64,000 bases of DNA. It comes from an uncultured Bacteroidia bacterium. Its GTDB lineage: Bacteria; Bacteroidota; Bacteroidia; Bacteroidales; F082. Of this stretch, positions 51,191-59,679 are shown in pieces. Under the pieces are notes generated by a model. The model was given only the letters and a program-made list of their open reading frames with translations, did not search any database and had not been told where the DNA came from. The position numbers were made by a program, and so were the translations under genes. Positions within the stretch are counted from its first letter, which is position 1, and each line of letters starts with the position of its first letter. Location of the stretch: assembly GCA_902769875.1 (NCBI GenBank), contig CACXQV010000025.1, positions 1-64,000 of the forward strand. Reading direction: 5' to 3'.

Positions 51191-51216
51191 ACCCAAAATG
51201 ATGTGGATTGCAATTA

Positions 51217-52429
51217 TCAGTAATTCTTGATGTACTCAATAGCCGCGTCAAGTTGGGGCTTGAGGTCGTCGTTGTGGTCTTTGCGCAGAATGATTTGGTC
51301 GGGCGTGTAGCCTGTGCCTTCCAACACCTTGCCGTCTATCCGTGCCTCGAATGTCGAGGTGTAGATATAGTGGTGCATCGTTTCAATATTGCCAAAGGGG
51401 CCGCCATAGTTGAGGTTGATGCTCGATGTGGGCTGCAATGGCCCAGTGGCGCCGTAGGTGCGCTCGCCTATGGTGTGGCTCGTGGGCAGCACCTTCTTGA
51501 TGATGGAGGTCTCGATCTCGCCCATGCTGACGGAATTTATGTCGCAAAGGACGACGTATGGGATGTTCTCGGCGGTGAGGTCGCGGTGGTATTGGCTCTG
51601 AGGGTCAATGTAATAAGGTGTCCAAGCGGAGTGCTCGTATCGTCCAGGGCCTTCCTTGTAGCGGGTTTGCATCACCTCGGTGCGCTCGTTGATGAACGAA
51701 CCTACGAGATAGTCGAGGTCGTCTTGGTAGCCGCCTGAGTTGGCGCGATTGTCCAAGATGATGCCTGCCAGTTGCTCGCGGGGTGTTTCCTTGATGGCGG
51801 TCAGCCAATGCTCAATCAAGGCTGCGGCCTCTTGGATGGTCGGGTCGTTGCTTTTCAGGATGGGTGTGATGGCCGCGCACGACTGCCAAAGGTAGGGAAT
51901 CTTGCGCCCGTCGGGAAGCCTGAACAGGCAATAGGCAAAAAGCCCAACTTGACTGGTTCCTGGAATCCCGCCAATAAAAAACTCGTTTGCTTCGAGTTCA
52001 TAATGTGTGCCAACCTCTTGGAAGAAGCCATAAAAACGTGCTTGCTCGATGAATGACCATTCAATGTAATAGTCTCTTTTTTCCACTTCGTATTGTCCGG
52101 GAGTGACGGCGAATAATTCAGTCGTGTCGGCTGCGGCAGGGAATAGGTTTTTGATCTGAATCGCCATGTGGTGGTCTCTCAAACCGCCCATCGCGCCTTT
52201 GTAGAGTTCCTTGAGCTCGACGGCTGTAAACGGCATCCCAGTCGGTGTCGTCAACGTCCCAAAACACGTAGCCGGTGCTGAGGCATTTCCACAGATACTC
52301 GAACTGGGAGGAATAGCTGTCGTAAGCCAATTTGTCCGTTTCTCCGATATAGGGGTGATAGTCGGCTTCTTTGCGGCAACCACTGAAAATCAAGGCGATA
52401 ATTGCTAATATAATGATATTTCTTTTCAT
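51217..52429 (-). pseudogene. S41-family peptidase lipoprotein, frameshifted
   Basis: The 5' part (from 52429: MKRNIIILAIIALIFSGCRK with lipobox cysteine 18, then WKCLSTGYVFWDVDDTDWDA) switches frame at about 52210-52235. The next frame carries on with ELKELYKGAMGGLRDHHMAI and the rest of the enzyme: GIILDNRANSGGYQDDLDYL and the catalytic serine in CDINSVSMGEIETSII, then HTIGERTYGATGPLQ. Family members have a further short stretch between DWDAVY and ELKELY, so a small deletion with frameshift is likely. Neither part alone gives an exported peptidase. It follows the beta-barrel gene by 31 bp. Confidence 0.75.
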
Positions 52430-52460
52430 ATTGACAACTTGTTATTTAAAGAAAGATTGA

Positions 52461-53171
52461 TTAGAATTTGCAAGCTATGCCTAATGTGATGGAAAGGGTG
52501 TTCAGATAGCGCGGGTCGCTCAAGTGGACATAACCTTTATGGTGACTCACGAGGTCATAATAATACAACACATCAAGGCTGACGACTGGGCCTCCACCGC
52601 TTTCTTCAGAATTTAAGAAATCATAGCTTATGCCCAATCCACCGACGGCTCCTGCAATAAGACGTTGATCTTCGCTGTTGAATTCACGAATCTCATCAAA
52701 GTCGTCAAAATAAACATAATAATCTGTCATCCAATAAGTTTTACCTTTTACATGAGCTTTCATCCAATAACCGCCAAAACCACCACAGTAGGCATGGCCG
52801 GTCAATTGGCGACCTCCAAAAGAAAAGTCGGCCATTAAAGGAAGCGTTAAATAATCATTTGTATATTTCGTGAAAACAGGATCAAGATAATTAAGATTGC
52901 GATCCATACGATACGAACGTGACATAATGCTTAAATCGGCGCGAATGGCTAACCAATCGGTCAGTTTATAACGAGCCTGTAATCCAGCATCAAAATTGCC
53001 AAGCGGAGAATAAGTTTCATCAATACGGCCCAAGTTGGAACGGGAGATGTTCGTCCAATTCCAACCTCCTTTCACGCCAATGGTCCATTTGGGATTCATT
53101 TGTGCATTGGCATCCACCGCCGTCCAGCAAAACAGGACGAGGACGATGGTTTTGATTAAAGTGTTTTTCAT
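52461..53171 (-). CDS. Outer-membrane beta-barrel protein (PorT-like)
   Basis: 236 residues. Signal peptide (MKNTLIKTIVLVLFCWTAVD, ANAQ) followed by alternating strands: KWTIGVKGGWNWTNISRS, FDAGLQARYKLTDWLAIRAD, LPLMADFSFGGRQL, HAYCGGFGGYWMKAHV, AGAVGGLGISYDF, and a closing aromatic strand SITLGIACKF. This is the small porin/PorT-type outer membrane barrel of Bacteroidota; cargo unknown. Gaps of 23 bp to the RelE/ParE gene and 31 bp to the peptidase suggest one transcript. Confidence 0.85.
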   Translation of the reverse strand: MKNTLIKTIVLVLFCWTAVDANAQMNPKWTIGVKGGWNWTNISRSNLGRIDETYSPLGNFDAGLQARYKLTDWLAIRADLSIMSRSYRMDRNLNYLDPVFTKYTNDYLTLPLMADFSFGGRQLTGHAYCGGFGGYWMKAHVKGKTYWMTDYYVYFDDFDEIREFNSEDQRLIAGAVGGLGISYDFLNSEESGGGPVVSLDVLYYYDLVSHHKGYVHLSDPRYLNTLSITLGIACKF

Positions 53172-53194
53172 AAAACAGAATATTTAGTTAAACG

Positions 53195-53521
53195 TTAATT
53201 GTTTTCTTTAGTTACCACTTGTTCAGCCTGTTTCTTCGGCTCGCGGCGGGTGTCCCAGAAGGCGGCGATGTAGATGGTTTCGTCGTCGATGAAATACACC
53301 ATTTTGCTTAATCTGTTGATAACCGTGCTTCTATAGGAAAGTTTTCGGCCTTCAAACAATGGGTCAATCGCCCCAAGATAAGGGTTGGCCAATATCAACC
53401 GTTCTGTTTCACGAACTTGCTTAATAAAGTCCTCCCTTGCTTCGCTGCCAAATCTTTTTTGTATGTATCTGGCAATTTGGTACAAGGACTTCTTTGCTTT
53501 CGGATCCCAAATCGCTTTCAT
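53195..53521 (-). CDS. RelE/ParE-family toxin
   Basis: 108 residues. Typical pattern: KAIWDPKAKKSLYQIARYIQ, RFGSEAREDFIKQVRETERL, ILANPYLGAIDPLFEGRKLS, YRSTVINRLSKMVYFIDDET, IYIAAFWDTRREPKK. The conserved R and the closing F-W-D-x-R motif are kept. Overlaps the antitoxin gene by 4 bp (53518-53521). Confidence 0.9.
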   Translation of the reverse strand: MKAIWDPKAKKSLYQIARYIQKRFGSEAREDFIKQVRETERLILANPYLGAIDPLFEGRKLSYRSTVINRLSKMVYFIDDETIYIAAFWDTRREPKKQAEQVVTKENN

Positions 53522-53784
53522 GCCATCTCAAGTTGAAGTTCTTCTTGCTCAAATTCTTCTTCCAAATCACGGAAAACTTCTTCGCTGGGGATACCTAATC
53601 CAGCCTTATAATTGTGCTCTGCCTCGTCAAGCATGGCATTGAGTTCGTCCATGGTGTATGGCTTCAGGTTTTCCTCATCGGAATCGGCGTATGCCATCAA
53701 GTTCATAGCCATCCAACGCATATTGTCGGGTGTGAGTGTGCTGTGGAGATAATCCAACAATCCTTTTAATGTTGATTCGCTCAT
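53518..53784 (-). CDS. Antitoxin of the RelE/ParE pair
   Basis: 88 residues from ATG 53784 (MSESTLKGLLDYLHSTLTPD). The frame runs upstream to 53841 but a TACTTTTG box at 53810-53817 lies between. The product is acidic with a helical middle (DELNAMLDEAEHNYKAGLGI) and a glutamate-rich tail (DLEEEFEQEELQLEMA). Overlaps the toxin by 4 bp, standard for such pairs. Confidence 0.82.
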   Translation of the reverse strand: MSESTLKGLLDYLHSTLTPDNMRWMAMNLMAYADSDEENLKPYTMDELNAMLDEAEHNYKAGLGIPSEEVFRDLEEEFEQEELQLEMA

Positions 53785-53809
53785 GGTTTGTCTGTTTTTG
53801 TTTATGCGA

Positions 53810-53817
53810 CAAAAGTA
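53810..53817 (-). promoter_or_regulatory. -7 element for the RelE/ParE operon
   Basis: TACTTTTG on the minus strand, 25 nt upstream of ATG 53784. Confidence 0.6.
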
Positions 53818-53840
53818 CAAATTTTCGTCAAAATGCCACA

Positions 53841-53875
53841 AAAAAATCCGCCAAATCGCTTTGACGGATTTTTTT
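53841..53875. terminator. Bidirectional terminator between antitoxin and T9SS fragment
   Basis: AAAAAATCCGCCAAA and its inverted partner TTTGACGGATTTTTT; ends the T9SS gene on the minus strand. Preceded (3' of the gene) by an ATGTAAAT...TTGCAAT palindrome at 53883-53920. Confidence 0.78.
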
Positions 53876-53919
53876 CAGGATAATGTAAATCGGCATTATA
53901 TTAATTGTCGTTTGCAATT

Positions 53920-54175
53920 TTATTGGATGACGATTTTCTGTGTCTTTATATTTTCGCCTTGGATGAGCCGCAACACATACACACCCACCGGCATCCCGCC
54001 CGTAGAGACGTTTCCTGAAACGTCTCCTGAATTGTTTCCTGAAACGTCTCCCGAAACGTCTTTCGAAACCACCACGCGCCCTAACATATCCACGATTTGC
54101 AGAGTCGTTTCAGTAGACGTCTCTACCAGCAGGCGGATTTCCCCGTTGCTGATGTAGGCAAACGGCGCATTGTCG
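53920..54175 (-). pseudogene. T9SS sorting domain left out of frame
   Basis: Reads IAAIGDNAPFAYISNGEIRL, LVETSTETTLQIVDMLGRVV, GVYVLRLIQGENIKTQKIVI: the normal end of the 54110-58153 gene, but one frame away. The break is at the 17-bp palindrome CCAATTGCCGCAATTGG (about 54175-54191). The sorting domain carries two GAGACG palindromes. Confidence 0.8.
54005..54060. repeat. GAGACG palindromes, tandem
   Basis: 54005-54026 has perfect arms GAGACGTTTC/GAAACGTCTC around CT; further half-sites (TTTCCTGAAACGTCTCCCG) follow to 54060. Translated as SGDVSGNNSGDVSGNVSTGG. Confidence 0.88.
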
Positions 54176-57100
54176 CCAATTGCCGCAATTGGGGTTGGCG
54201 GTAAACACCAAGCGGAAACGCGAAGCATAATCCGTGGTCTTGGCGGTGAAGGTGTATGAGTGCGTAGATTGCGGGTCTTCGCCCGCAATGAGGTTTCCGT
54301 CTTCGCGGAATGGGTCTTCGCCCGCAATGAGGGTTTCGGGGTTGGGAGTCAACAAATCCACATCCGCGCCGGTCAGGTTGTCAATCAGGTGGAGGTAATC
54401 CAATTCCAAGTTTTCAAGGTTGAAGGAAAGGGTGTAGGTGCCGTTCTTCTCAGCCTTGAAATTCAAGGGCATCTCCGTAGAGACGGTGCATGCAGCGCCT
54501 GTGCAACCTGTGCCATTCGTGGAGACGGTGCATGCACCGTCTCTACCAACTGAGACGATGGCGTAGTCCTTCCCGCCTTGCGGGATGTAAACCTTCGTGC
54601 TGTTCGGGTTGAGTTGGAACTTGGGCAAGGTGCGGTTGCTGTTGAAGCGGACGATGGCGCGGTCGATGACGGAACCACGGCCTTGGCTGAGGCTCACGAC
54701 CAAGGAAGCGTTGTTGGCTATCGCGTTTTGTGAGGCCGGGGTGAAGGTCATAGTGTCGTTTTCTCCCTCGGCGATTACGAAAATGCCTTCCATAAGCTCA
54801 ACGGTATTGCCTTCGGCGGCTACGATTTCGTCGCGGTCGCCGTTCATCACGTAGAAATCACGGTCGATGAAAGCGATTCCCGGCAAGGGGTTGCCCACGA
54901 GGTTCCAGCCGGCAAACTCGGCGGCGGGGTCGTAGGCCAGCGGCACTTCGACAGGCTCAGTGGCCGCGTGGGGCGTGCCGACGAAGGTGAGCGTGACATC
55001 CTCGCTGTTGGCGTAGAGGTAGCCACGGCCCGCTTCGAGGTTGAAGTGGTAGTTCTCGCCTTCCGCCTTCCAGTTCTCCCATTCCAATTCCGCGCTTTGG
55101 TTGAAACGGTAGAGGTCGTATTCGTTGGCGAGGAATCCGTTTTGCGCCGTGGGCGTGACGGCCTCCGCCACGGGCGAGGCTATCAGATACCAGCCTCCGT
55201 TGTCGGTGTGGGCGATGATGTCCTTGGTGAAGGTTGTGCCTTCCAAGGTGGTGAAGTAGGTGCTCTCGCTCCACTTGGTAGCCTCGCCGTCGCAAACGCC
55301 TTGCACCTTCACCTCGTATTCGGTTTCGGGCAAAAGACCGGTGAGCGTGTGGGGGCTTTCGGCCTCGCTGAGGATAATCCATTCGGAGTGGGTCATATCG
55401 AATAATACGACGTCGTCCAAGCCTACGCCATAGCCGAAGAGGTCGGTGAAGCGGAAGCCGATTTGGTAGTTGTCGGCAAGGCCGGTCAGTGCAACGGTCT
55501 GGCTCGTCCATGTATCGTGGTTTTCGGCGGTGCTCCACAGTTCGTTCCATCCGCCCTCGTTGCCGATGCGGTAGCAAACGGCGAATTCGTCGATGTCGTT
55601 GACCCATTTTCTGTTGATGTACCAGAAGGAGAGTTCCATGCTGCCGTACTCGCCCAAGTCGAGGGCGGGCGTGACCAAATAGGTCACTTGGTTGTTTCTG
55701 TTGTGCGTAATCAGGGCGTTGTAGTTGCCGCTGTGGGTGCCGGTCTCGGAATTATTGTCGCCCACGCCGATGCGCCAAGTCTTGGCCGGGTCTTGGTTGT
55801 CGCCCTCTATGGTCCAGCCTTGGGGTATGGTGCCGCCCTCGAAGCCTTCGTTGAGGGGGGTCTCCGCAATTGGCGCTCGCCGGTAGGAAAGGTTGTAACT
55901 GTCGTTGAATCCCGTCCACGAAACGGCGGCACTCGTTGCCGTGATGCCACTCACCGCCACGTTGAAGGGCACGGGGCAGGCCTCCAAGGTGGTGAAGACG
56001 ACGGACTCGCTCCAGTCGTCGTAGCCCGCGCAGTTGCTCTTCACCTGCACCTCATAAGTGGTTTCTGTCGTGAGCCCGGTGAGCGTGTGGGGGCTTTCGG
56101 CCTCGCCGACGGCAATCCATTCGAAGTGGGTCGGATCGCATAATACGATGTCGTCCAAGCCCACGCCCCAGCCGTAGTGGTCGGTGTAGCGGAAGCCGAT
56201 TTGGCAGTTGTCGCCAAGGCCGGTCAGGGCAACGGTTTGGCTCGTCCATGATTCGTGGTTCTCGGCGGTGCTCCACAGTTCGGTCCATCCGCCTTCGCTG
56301 CCGATGCGGTAGCAAACGGCGAATTCGTCGGTGCGGTTGCTCCAAATCCTGTTGACGTACCAGAAGGAGAGTTCCGCGCTGGCATACTCGCCCAAGTCGA
56401 GGGCGGGCGTGACCAAGTAGGTCACTTGGTTTCTTGCGTTTTGCGTAATCAGGGCGTTGTAGTTGCCGCTGTGGGTGCCGGTTCCGTTACTATGGTCGCC
56501 AACGCCCACGCGCCAGGTCTTGGCCGGGTCTTGGTTGTCGCCCTCTATGGTCCAGCCTTCGGGCATCGTGCCGCCCTCGAAGCCTTCTTTGAGTAGCGTG
56601 GGGATTTCGCGGTAGCGCAGCGCGTAGCTGTCGCAATAGCCCTCCCAAGTGATGTCGGCTTCATGGGGGGTGATGTTGCTGGCAGCAATGTCGTGGGGCA
56701 CAATCAATGCGGGATTGATGGAAACCTCCACGTCGTCAACGAAGCAGGCCTCGTTAAGGACGCTCCATTTGAACACCAAACGCCGCGCCTCAGCGGGCAC
56801 GTTGTCCAACACTATGCTGTGTTGCACAACATTGCCGTTATCGCTATTGAAAGTGGCAAAGGTCGTATAAGTGCTACCGGTGCCGTCATCTTCGGCGGTG
56901 ATGTAGCCCAATTCTATGCTTCCACTGTTGCTGTCGGGAATATGCATCCAGAAACTGATTTGGAGTTCGCTGAGGGGATTGCTGAACTCCGGCAGAACAG
57001 CGCAAGTATAGATTGCATTGTAGAAATCATTATTGATATTAAAGAACGACAAAGACTGCGTGCCGCTATGGCTCCAATCGGTACAATTGTGCCCCAAAGA

Positions 57101-58153
57101 GCCAACGCCTCCCATGAATTTTCCCCAAAACTCAGGCAAAGGACCATATTGGTTGTAAGCAGTTCCTGCGGGGCTTTCAAAACCTTGGGTATAAGGCGAA
57201 TCGGGAGTTATTGTCATTGGTATTCTTACGGTTTTCCAAGAGTTGATAAAGTCGCCGCACACGCTCTGCACTTTTGCCTCGTATTCGGTGAGGGGCACGA
57301 GGTTCTCCAAGGTGCAGGTGTTGGCGGCGAGGTTGGTGTAGACCCGCGTCCATTCGCCGCCGGCCGGCTTGATTTCCACGTTGTAGGTGCCGCTGCCGCC
57401 TGTCCATGACAGTATGGGTTGGAGGGCGATGATGTCTTCAACCACCAAGGTTTCAAGTTTTGGGCAAGCAGGTTCGTAGAGGAAAGTGGTCCAGGGGATG
57501 AAATTGGACGGATAGAAGTCATAGGAATCCAACGAGCCAGAAAAGGATGGTGTTAATTCAACATCTACCCAACTGCCATAGAAACGAACGGGGTCACTCG
57601 GATGGTAACCTAACCCTAACTCTGTGTTCTCGATGCCCACGAGCAGGTTGCCGCCGCCATATACATAATCCTCATCGAATAAGATATGGATATCGGCCAT
57701 GCCTAGACGATACAGCACACCTTGGTAAACGACGGTGGCATTGGCCTTTGGCACAGGTTGGATGTTGTGTTCGTCGAATGAGGTGGTGTCCACCTCCGTG
57801 AGATACACGTCCACGGAGCAGTTGGGGTAATTGGTACCTTCGGCCCCGAAGATTATGCGCTTGATGGTGCCGCCCACCATGTCCGTCAGGTCGTCGGCGG
57901 GGATGATGAACTGGCTTATTGTGTGATGGTCGAAAACATTGATGCATGCGGGAATGGATGGATGAGTATCCCTTCCATCATACACTTTAAGTTCTTCTTC
58001 TTGCGCCCGTGCCGCAAGCGGCGCGAGCATCAAGAGCATCAAGAGCATCAAGAGCAGCGCGGCGGCGCGTTTTGTTTTGTTTTCCACGATGTTTTTCTTT
58101 TCAATCAAGGCAATCATGGGCGCCTTTGCATTCTGAAGTAAATCTTTGTCCAT
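54110..58153 (-). CDS. Giant surface protein with tandem choice-of-anchor-J repeats
   Basis: 1347 codons. A 30-residue N-terminus precedes the signal core (AALLLMLLMLLMLAPLAARA), which is coded by a 9-bp tandem repeat. After an N-terminal Ig-like region and FnIII domain (about 230-310) come choice-of-anchor-J domains, two of them a near-identical 730-bp tandem pair (about 520-980; WTIEGDNQDPAKTWR, YLVTPALDLGEY, GVGLDDIVL). Then the shared C-terminal module (GWYLIASPVAEAVTPTAQNG, GWNLVGNPLPG, VYIPQGGKDYAIVSVG). The frame goes wrong after FRLVFTANP and ends as WRQCAVCLHQQRGN, losing the T9SS domain. Confidence 0.88.
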   Translation of the reverse strand: MDKDLLQNAKAPMIALIEKKNIVENKTKRAAALLLMLLMLLMLAPLAARAQEEELKVYDGRDTHPSIPACINVFDHHTISQFIIPADDLTDMVGGTIKRIIFGAEGTNYPNCSVDVYLTEVDTTSFDEHNIQPVPKANATVVYQGVLYRLGMADIHILFDEDYVYGGGNLLVGIENTELGLGYHPSDPVRFYGSWVDVELTPSFSGSLDSYDFYPSNFIPWTTFLYEPACPKLETLVVEDIIALQPILSWTGGSGTYNVEIKPAGGEWTRVYTNLAANTCTLENLVPLTEYEAKVQSVCGDFINSWKTVRIPMTITPDSPYTQGFESPAGTAYNQYGPLPEFWGKFMGGVGSLGHNCTDWSHSGTQSLSFFNINNDFYNAIYTCAVLPEFSNPLSELQISFWMHIPDSNSGSIELGYITAEDDGTGSTYTTFATFNSDNGNVVQHSIVLDNVPAEARRLVFKWSVLNEACFVDDVEVSINPALIVPHDIAASNITPHEADITWEGYCDSYALRYREIPTLLKEGFEGGTMPEGWTIEGDNQDPAKTWRVGVGDHSNGTGTHSGNYNALITQNARNQVTYLVTPALDLGEYASAELSFWYVNRIWSNRTDEFAVCYRIGSEGGWTELWSTAENHESWTSQTVALTGLGDNCQIGFRYTDHYGWGVGLDDIVLCDPTHFEWIAVGEAESPHTLTGLTTETTYEVQVKSNCAGYDDWSESVVFTTLEACPVPFNVAVSGITATSAAVSWTGFNDSYNLSYRRAPIAETPLNEGFEGGTIPQGWTIEGDNQDPAKTWRIGVGDNNSETGTHSGNYNALITHNRNNQVTYLVTPALDLGEYGSMELSFWYINRKWVNDIDEFAVCYRIGNEGGWNELWSTAENHDTWTSQTVALTGLADNYQIGFRFTDLFGYGVGLDDVVLFDMTHSEWIILSEAESPHTLTGLLPETEYEVKVQGVCDGEATKWSESTYFTTLEGTTFTKDIIAHTDNGGWYLIASPVAEAVTPTAQNGFLANEYDLYRFNQSAELEWENWKAEGENYHFNLEAGRGYLYANSEDVTLTFVGTPHAATEPVEVPLAYDPAAEFAGWNLVGNPLPGIAFIDRDFYVMNGDRDEIVAAEGNTVELMEGIFVIAEGENDTMTFTPASQNAIANNASLVVSLSQGRGSVIDRAIVRFNSNRTLPKFQLNPNSTKVYIPQGGKDYAIVSVGRDGACTVSTNGTGCTGAACTVSTEMPLNFKAEKNGTYTLSFNLENLELDYLHLIDNLTGADVDLLTPNPETLIAGEDPFREDGNLIAGEDPQSTHSYTFTAKTTDYASRFRLVFTANPNCGNWRQCAVCLHQQRGNPPAGRDVY
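54477..54547. repeat. GAGACGG palindrome pair inside the gene
   Basis: A half copy at 54477-54494 and a full palindrome at 54522-54543 (arms GAGACGGTGC and GCACCGTCTC around AT). Translated as GACTVSTNGTGCTGAACTVS, about 15 residues that its paralogs at 21695 and 26163 do not have. Confidence 0.85.
55240..56590. repeat. 730-bp tandem intragenic duplication
   Basis: Copy 1 about 55970-56590 and copy 2 about 55240-55860 (in coding order) encode near-identical choice-of-anchor-J plus FnIII units (GWTIEGDNQDPAKTWR, YNALITQN/YNALITHN, GLDDIVL/GLDDVVL). Confidence 0.85.
58018..58054. repeat. 9-bp microsatellite in the signal-peptide codons
   Basis: AGCATCAAG repeated about four times, coding LLMLLMLLML on the minus strand. 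In-frame gain or loss would change the hydrophobic core length by three residues. Confidence 0.85.
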
Positions 58154-58202
58154 GGTTAGGGTTGATTTTTATGGTAAATAATTCAATGAAATTTTGACGG
58201 GA

Positions 58203-58210
58203 CAAAGATA
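58203..58210 (-). promoter_or_regulatory. -7 element for the giant gene
   Basis: TATCTTTG on the minus strand, 49 nt upstream of ATG 58153. Confidence 0.6.
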
Positions 58211-58233
58211 GGGAGATTTTTTGGAAAGTCAAG

Positions 58234-58310
58234 AAAAAAATCCGCCAAGCGTTTTCGGCGGATTTTTCAAAATAATGTAAATTGTGATTAATATTAATGG
58301 TAATTTACAT
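58234..58310. terminator. 3' module: palindrome plus terminator of the ATPase gene
   Basis: Stem AAAAATCCGCC/GGCGGATTTTT (58234-58267) preceded, in minus-strand order, by ATGTAAATTGTGATTAAT facing ATTAATGGTAATTTACAT (58275-58310), which contains the gene's TAA stop (58305-58307). The same module ends the genes at 59769 and 53920. Confidence 0.8.
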
Positions 58311-59618
58311 ATCTTCGATAGACAGCCCTTGAAGCGTAAGTTTATACTTCCCGAAAGCATTTGCGGGCAGTGCCTTGACCCTCTCTTCAAGCGTCGAAAG
58401 GCTGATTTTCTGCGGGTTGTGCTTGATTTCAGCCACGATGCCCGTGTGCTCGAATTCGTTCAGGGCTATCATGTCGATTTCGTTGCCGCCCTTGCGGTCC
58501 CACCAATTGCCGGCCATCGTGAACTCTCCCGATTCCATCGCCTTGGCTTGGAAATACTGCTCCAAGGTCCTTCCCGAAAACTGCTCGTAATACTTGCCCA
58601 TGTTTTGCCGCAAGGCTTGCATCTGTTGCCGCTCAATCAGCGACTGGTAAGGCCAGATGAAGCGGAACCAGAACCTCAAGAACTGGTCTGAAATCTCGTA
58701 GGCCGTGACCTTGCTGTTGGGTTTGGCAAGCATGGGTTTGAGGCGTTTCACGAGCATGAAGTTCTTCTCCAAGTTCTGCAAATAAACGCCCATGTCCTTT
58801 TGCATGGCTCCATCGATTTCGCTGCGTTTGGTCATGCCGGCGGCAATGAGTTGAAGTATCGAGAAATAGGTGTTGCCCTCGTCGCCAAACTCTTGGCTCA
58901 TCAGGTCGCGGCCTTCGCTGAGGAAATAGGAGTCGGGGCGGCACACATAGTTGAGCATCTTCTCTTTCGTGTAGCATTGCGCGTCCATCAGCAATTCCAC
59001 GTATTTGGCCACACCGCCGGTGATCATGTAGAGGCAGAGCAGATCTTCGTTCTTGTAGTTGGGGCTGTGGTCGCGGAAGATTTGCTTCAACACTTCAATA
59101 CGGAAGGGGAGGAGGGTGAATTTCGAGGTCGGGCGACCGTAAAGCGGCTCGTTCTCGTCCTCGAAGATGCGTTTCATCAATGATTGTATGCTGCCCGAGG
59201 CCACCAGGTGCAGGTGCGACTCGCGATGATAGCAGTCCCAGAGGTCTTGTATCTCGCTGAAGATGGCGGGATTCACCTTTTGGAGGTTTTGGAACTCGTC
59301 GAAAAAGACGGTGAAATGACGCTGCAACGACTCTTTCATAATCACCTCAAACAAGTCGTGGAAACGGCTGATTTGACCGTAAATCTGAATGTTCAACTGC
59401 TCTTGAATCGTCTGCTGGAACTTTTGGCAAAGCACGGCCTCGCTGTCTTTCGAGACAAAGAGATAGGCGATGTTTTCCCCTTCCAAAGCCTTGTTAATCA
59501 GCGAGGTCTTTCCCACGCGGCGGCGACCCGTCAGCACGGTGAACATCGCCGACCTTTCGGTCTGTTGCTCACTCAGTCGCAGCAGTTCCAGTTCCATTTC
59601 CCTGTCGTAGAATTTCAT
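58305..59618 (-). CDS. Archaeal-type ATPase with DUF234 nuclease-like domain
   Basis: 437 residues. Walker A TGRRRVGKTSLI (about 30), Walker B VFFDEFQNLQKV (about 115), VASGSIQSLMKRIF and LPFRIEVL as in AAA ATPases of the DUF234 type. C-terminal DUF234 region with GGNEIDMIALNEFEHTGIVA then EIKHNPQK: D...E-x-K intact. An inverted repeat TATAAAT/ATTTATA (about 59637-59654) lies in the leader below the -7 box (59664-59671). Function of the family is not settled. Confidence 0.88.
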   Translation of the reverse strand: MKFYDREMELELLRLSEQQTERSAMFTVLTGRRRVGKTSLINKALEGENIAYLFVSKDSEAVLCQKFQQTIQEQLNIQIYGQISRFHDLFEVIMKESLQRHFTVFFDEFQNLQKVNPAIFSEIQDLWDCYHRESHLHLVASGSIQSLMKRIFEDENEPLYGRPTSKFTLLPFRIEVLKQIFRDHSPNYKNEDLLCLYMITGGVAKYVELLMDAQCYTKEKMLNYVCRPDSYFLSEGRDLMSQEFGDEGNTYFSILQLIAAGMTKRSEIDGAMQKDMGVYLQNLEKNFMLVKRLKPMLAKPNSKVTAYEISDQFLRFWFRFIWPYQSLIERQQMQALRQNMGKYYEQFSGRTLEQYFQAKAMESGEFTMAGNWWDRKGGNEIDMIALNEFEHTGIVAEIKHNPQKISLSTLEERVKALPANAFGKYKLTLQGLSIEDM

Positions 59619-59663
59619 AATATTAACCGTTGTTTATATAAATCATCATTTATATTTATGCCG

Positions 59664-59671
59664 CAAAAATA
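59664..59671 (-). promoter_or_regulatory. -7 element for the DUF234 ATPase
   Basis: TATTTTTG on the minus strand, 45 nt upstream of ATG 59618; the leader holds a TATAAAT/ATTTATA inverted repeat. Confidence 0.6.
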
Positions 59672-59679
59672 CAAAAAAG

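Noticed and set aside
51088-51213. Longer start for the aldolase
   Set aside because: The extension includes a -7 box and an AT-rich spacer repeat; family proteins begin at MVNYKEL.
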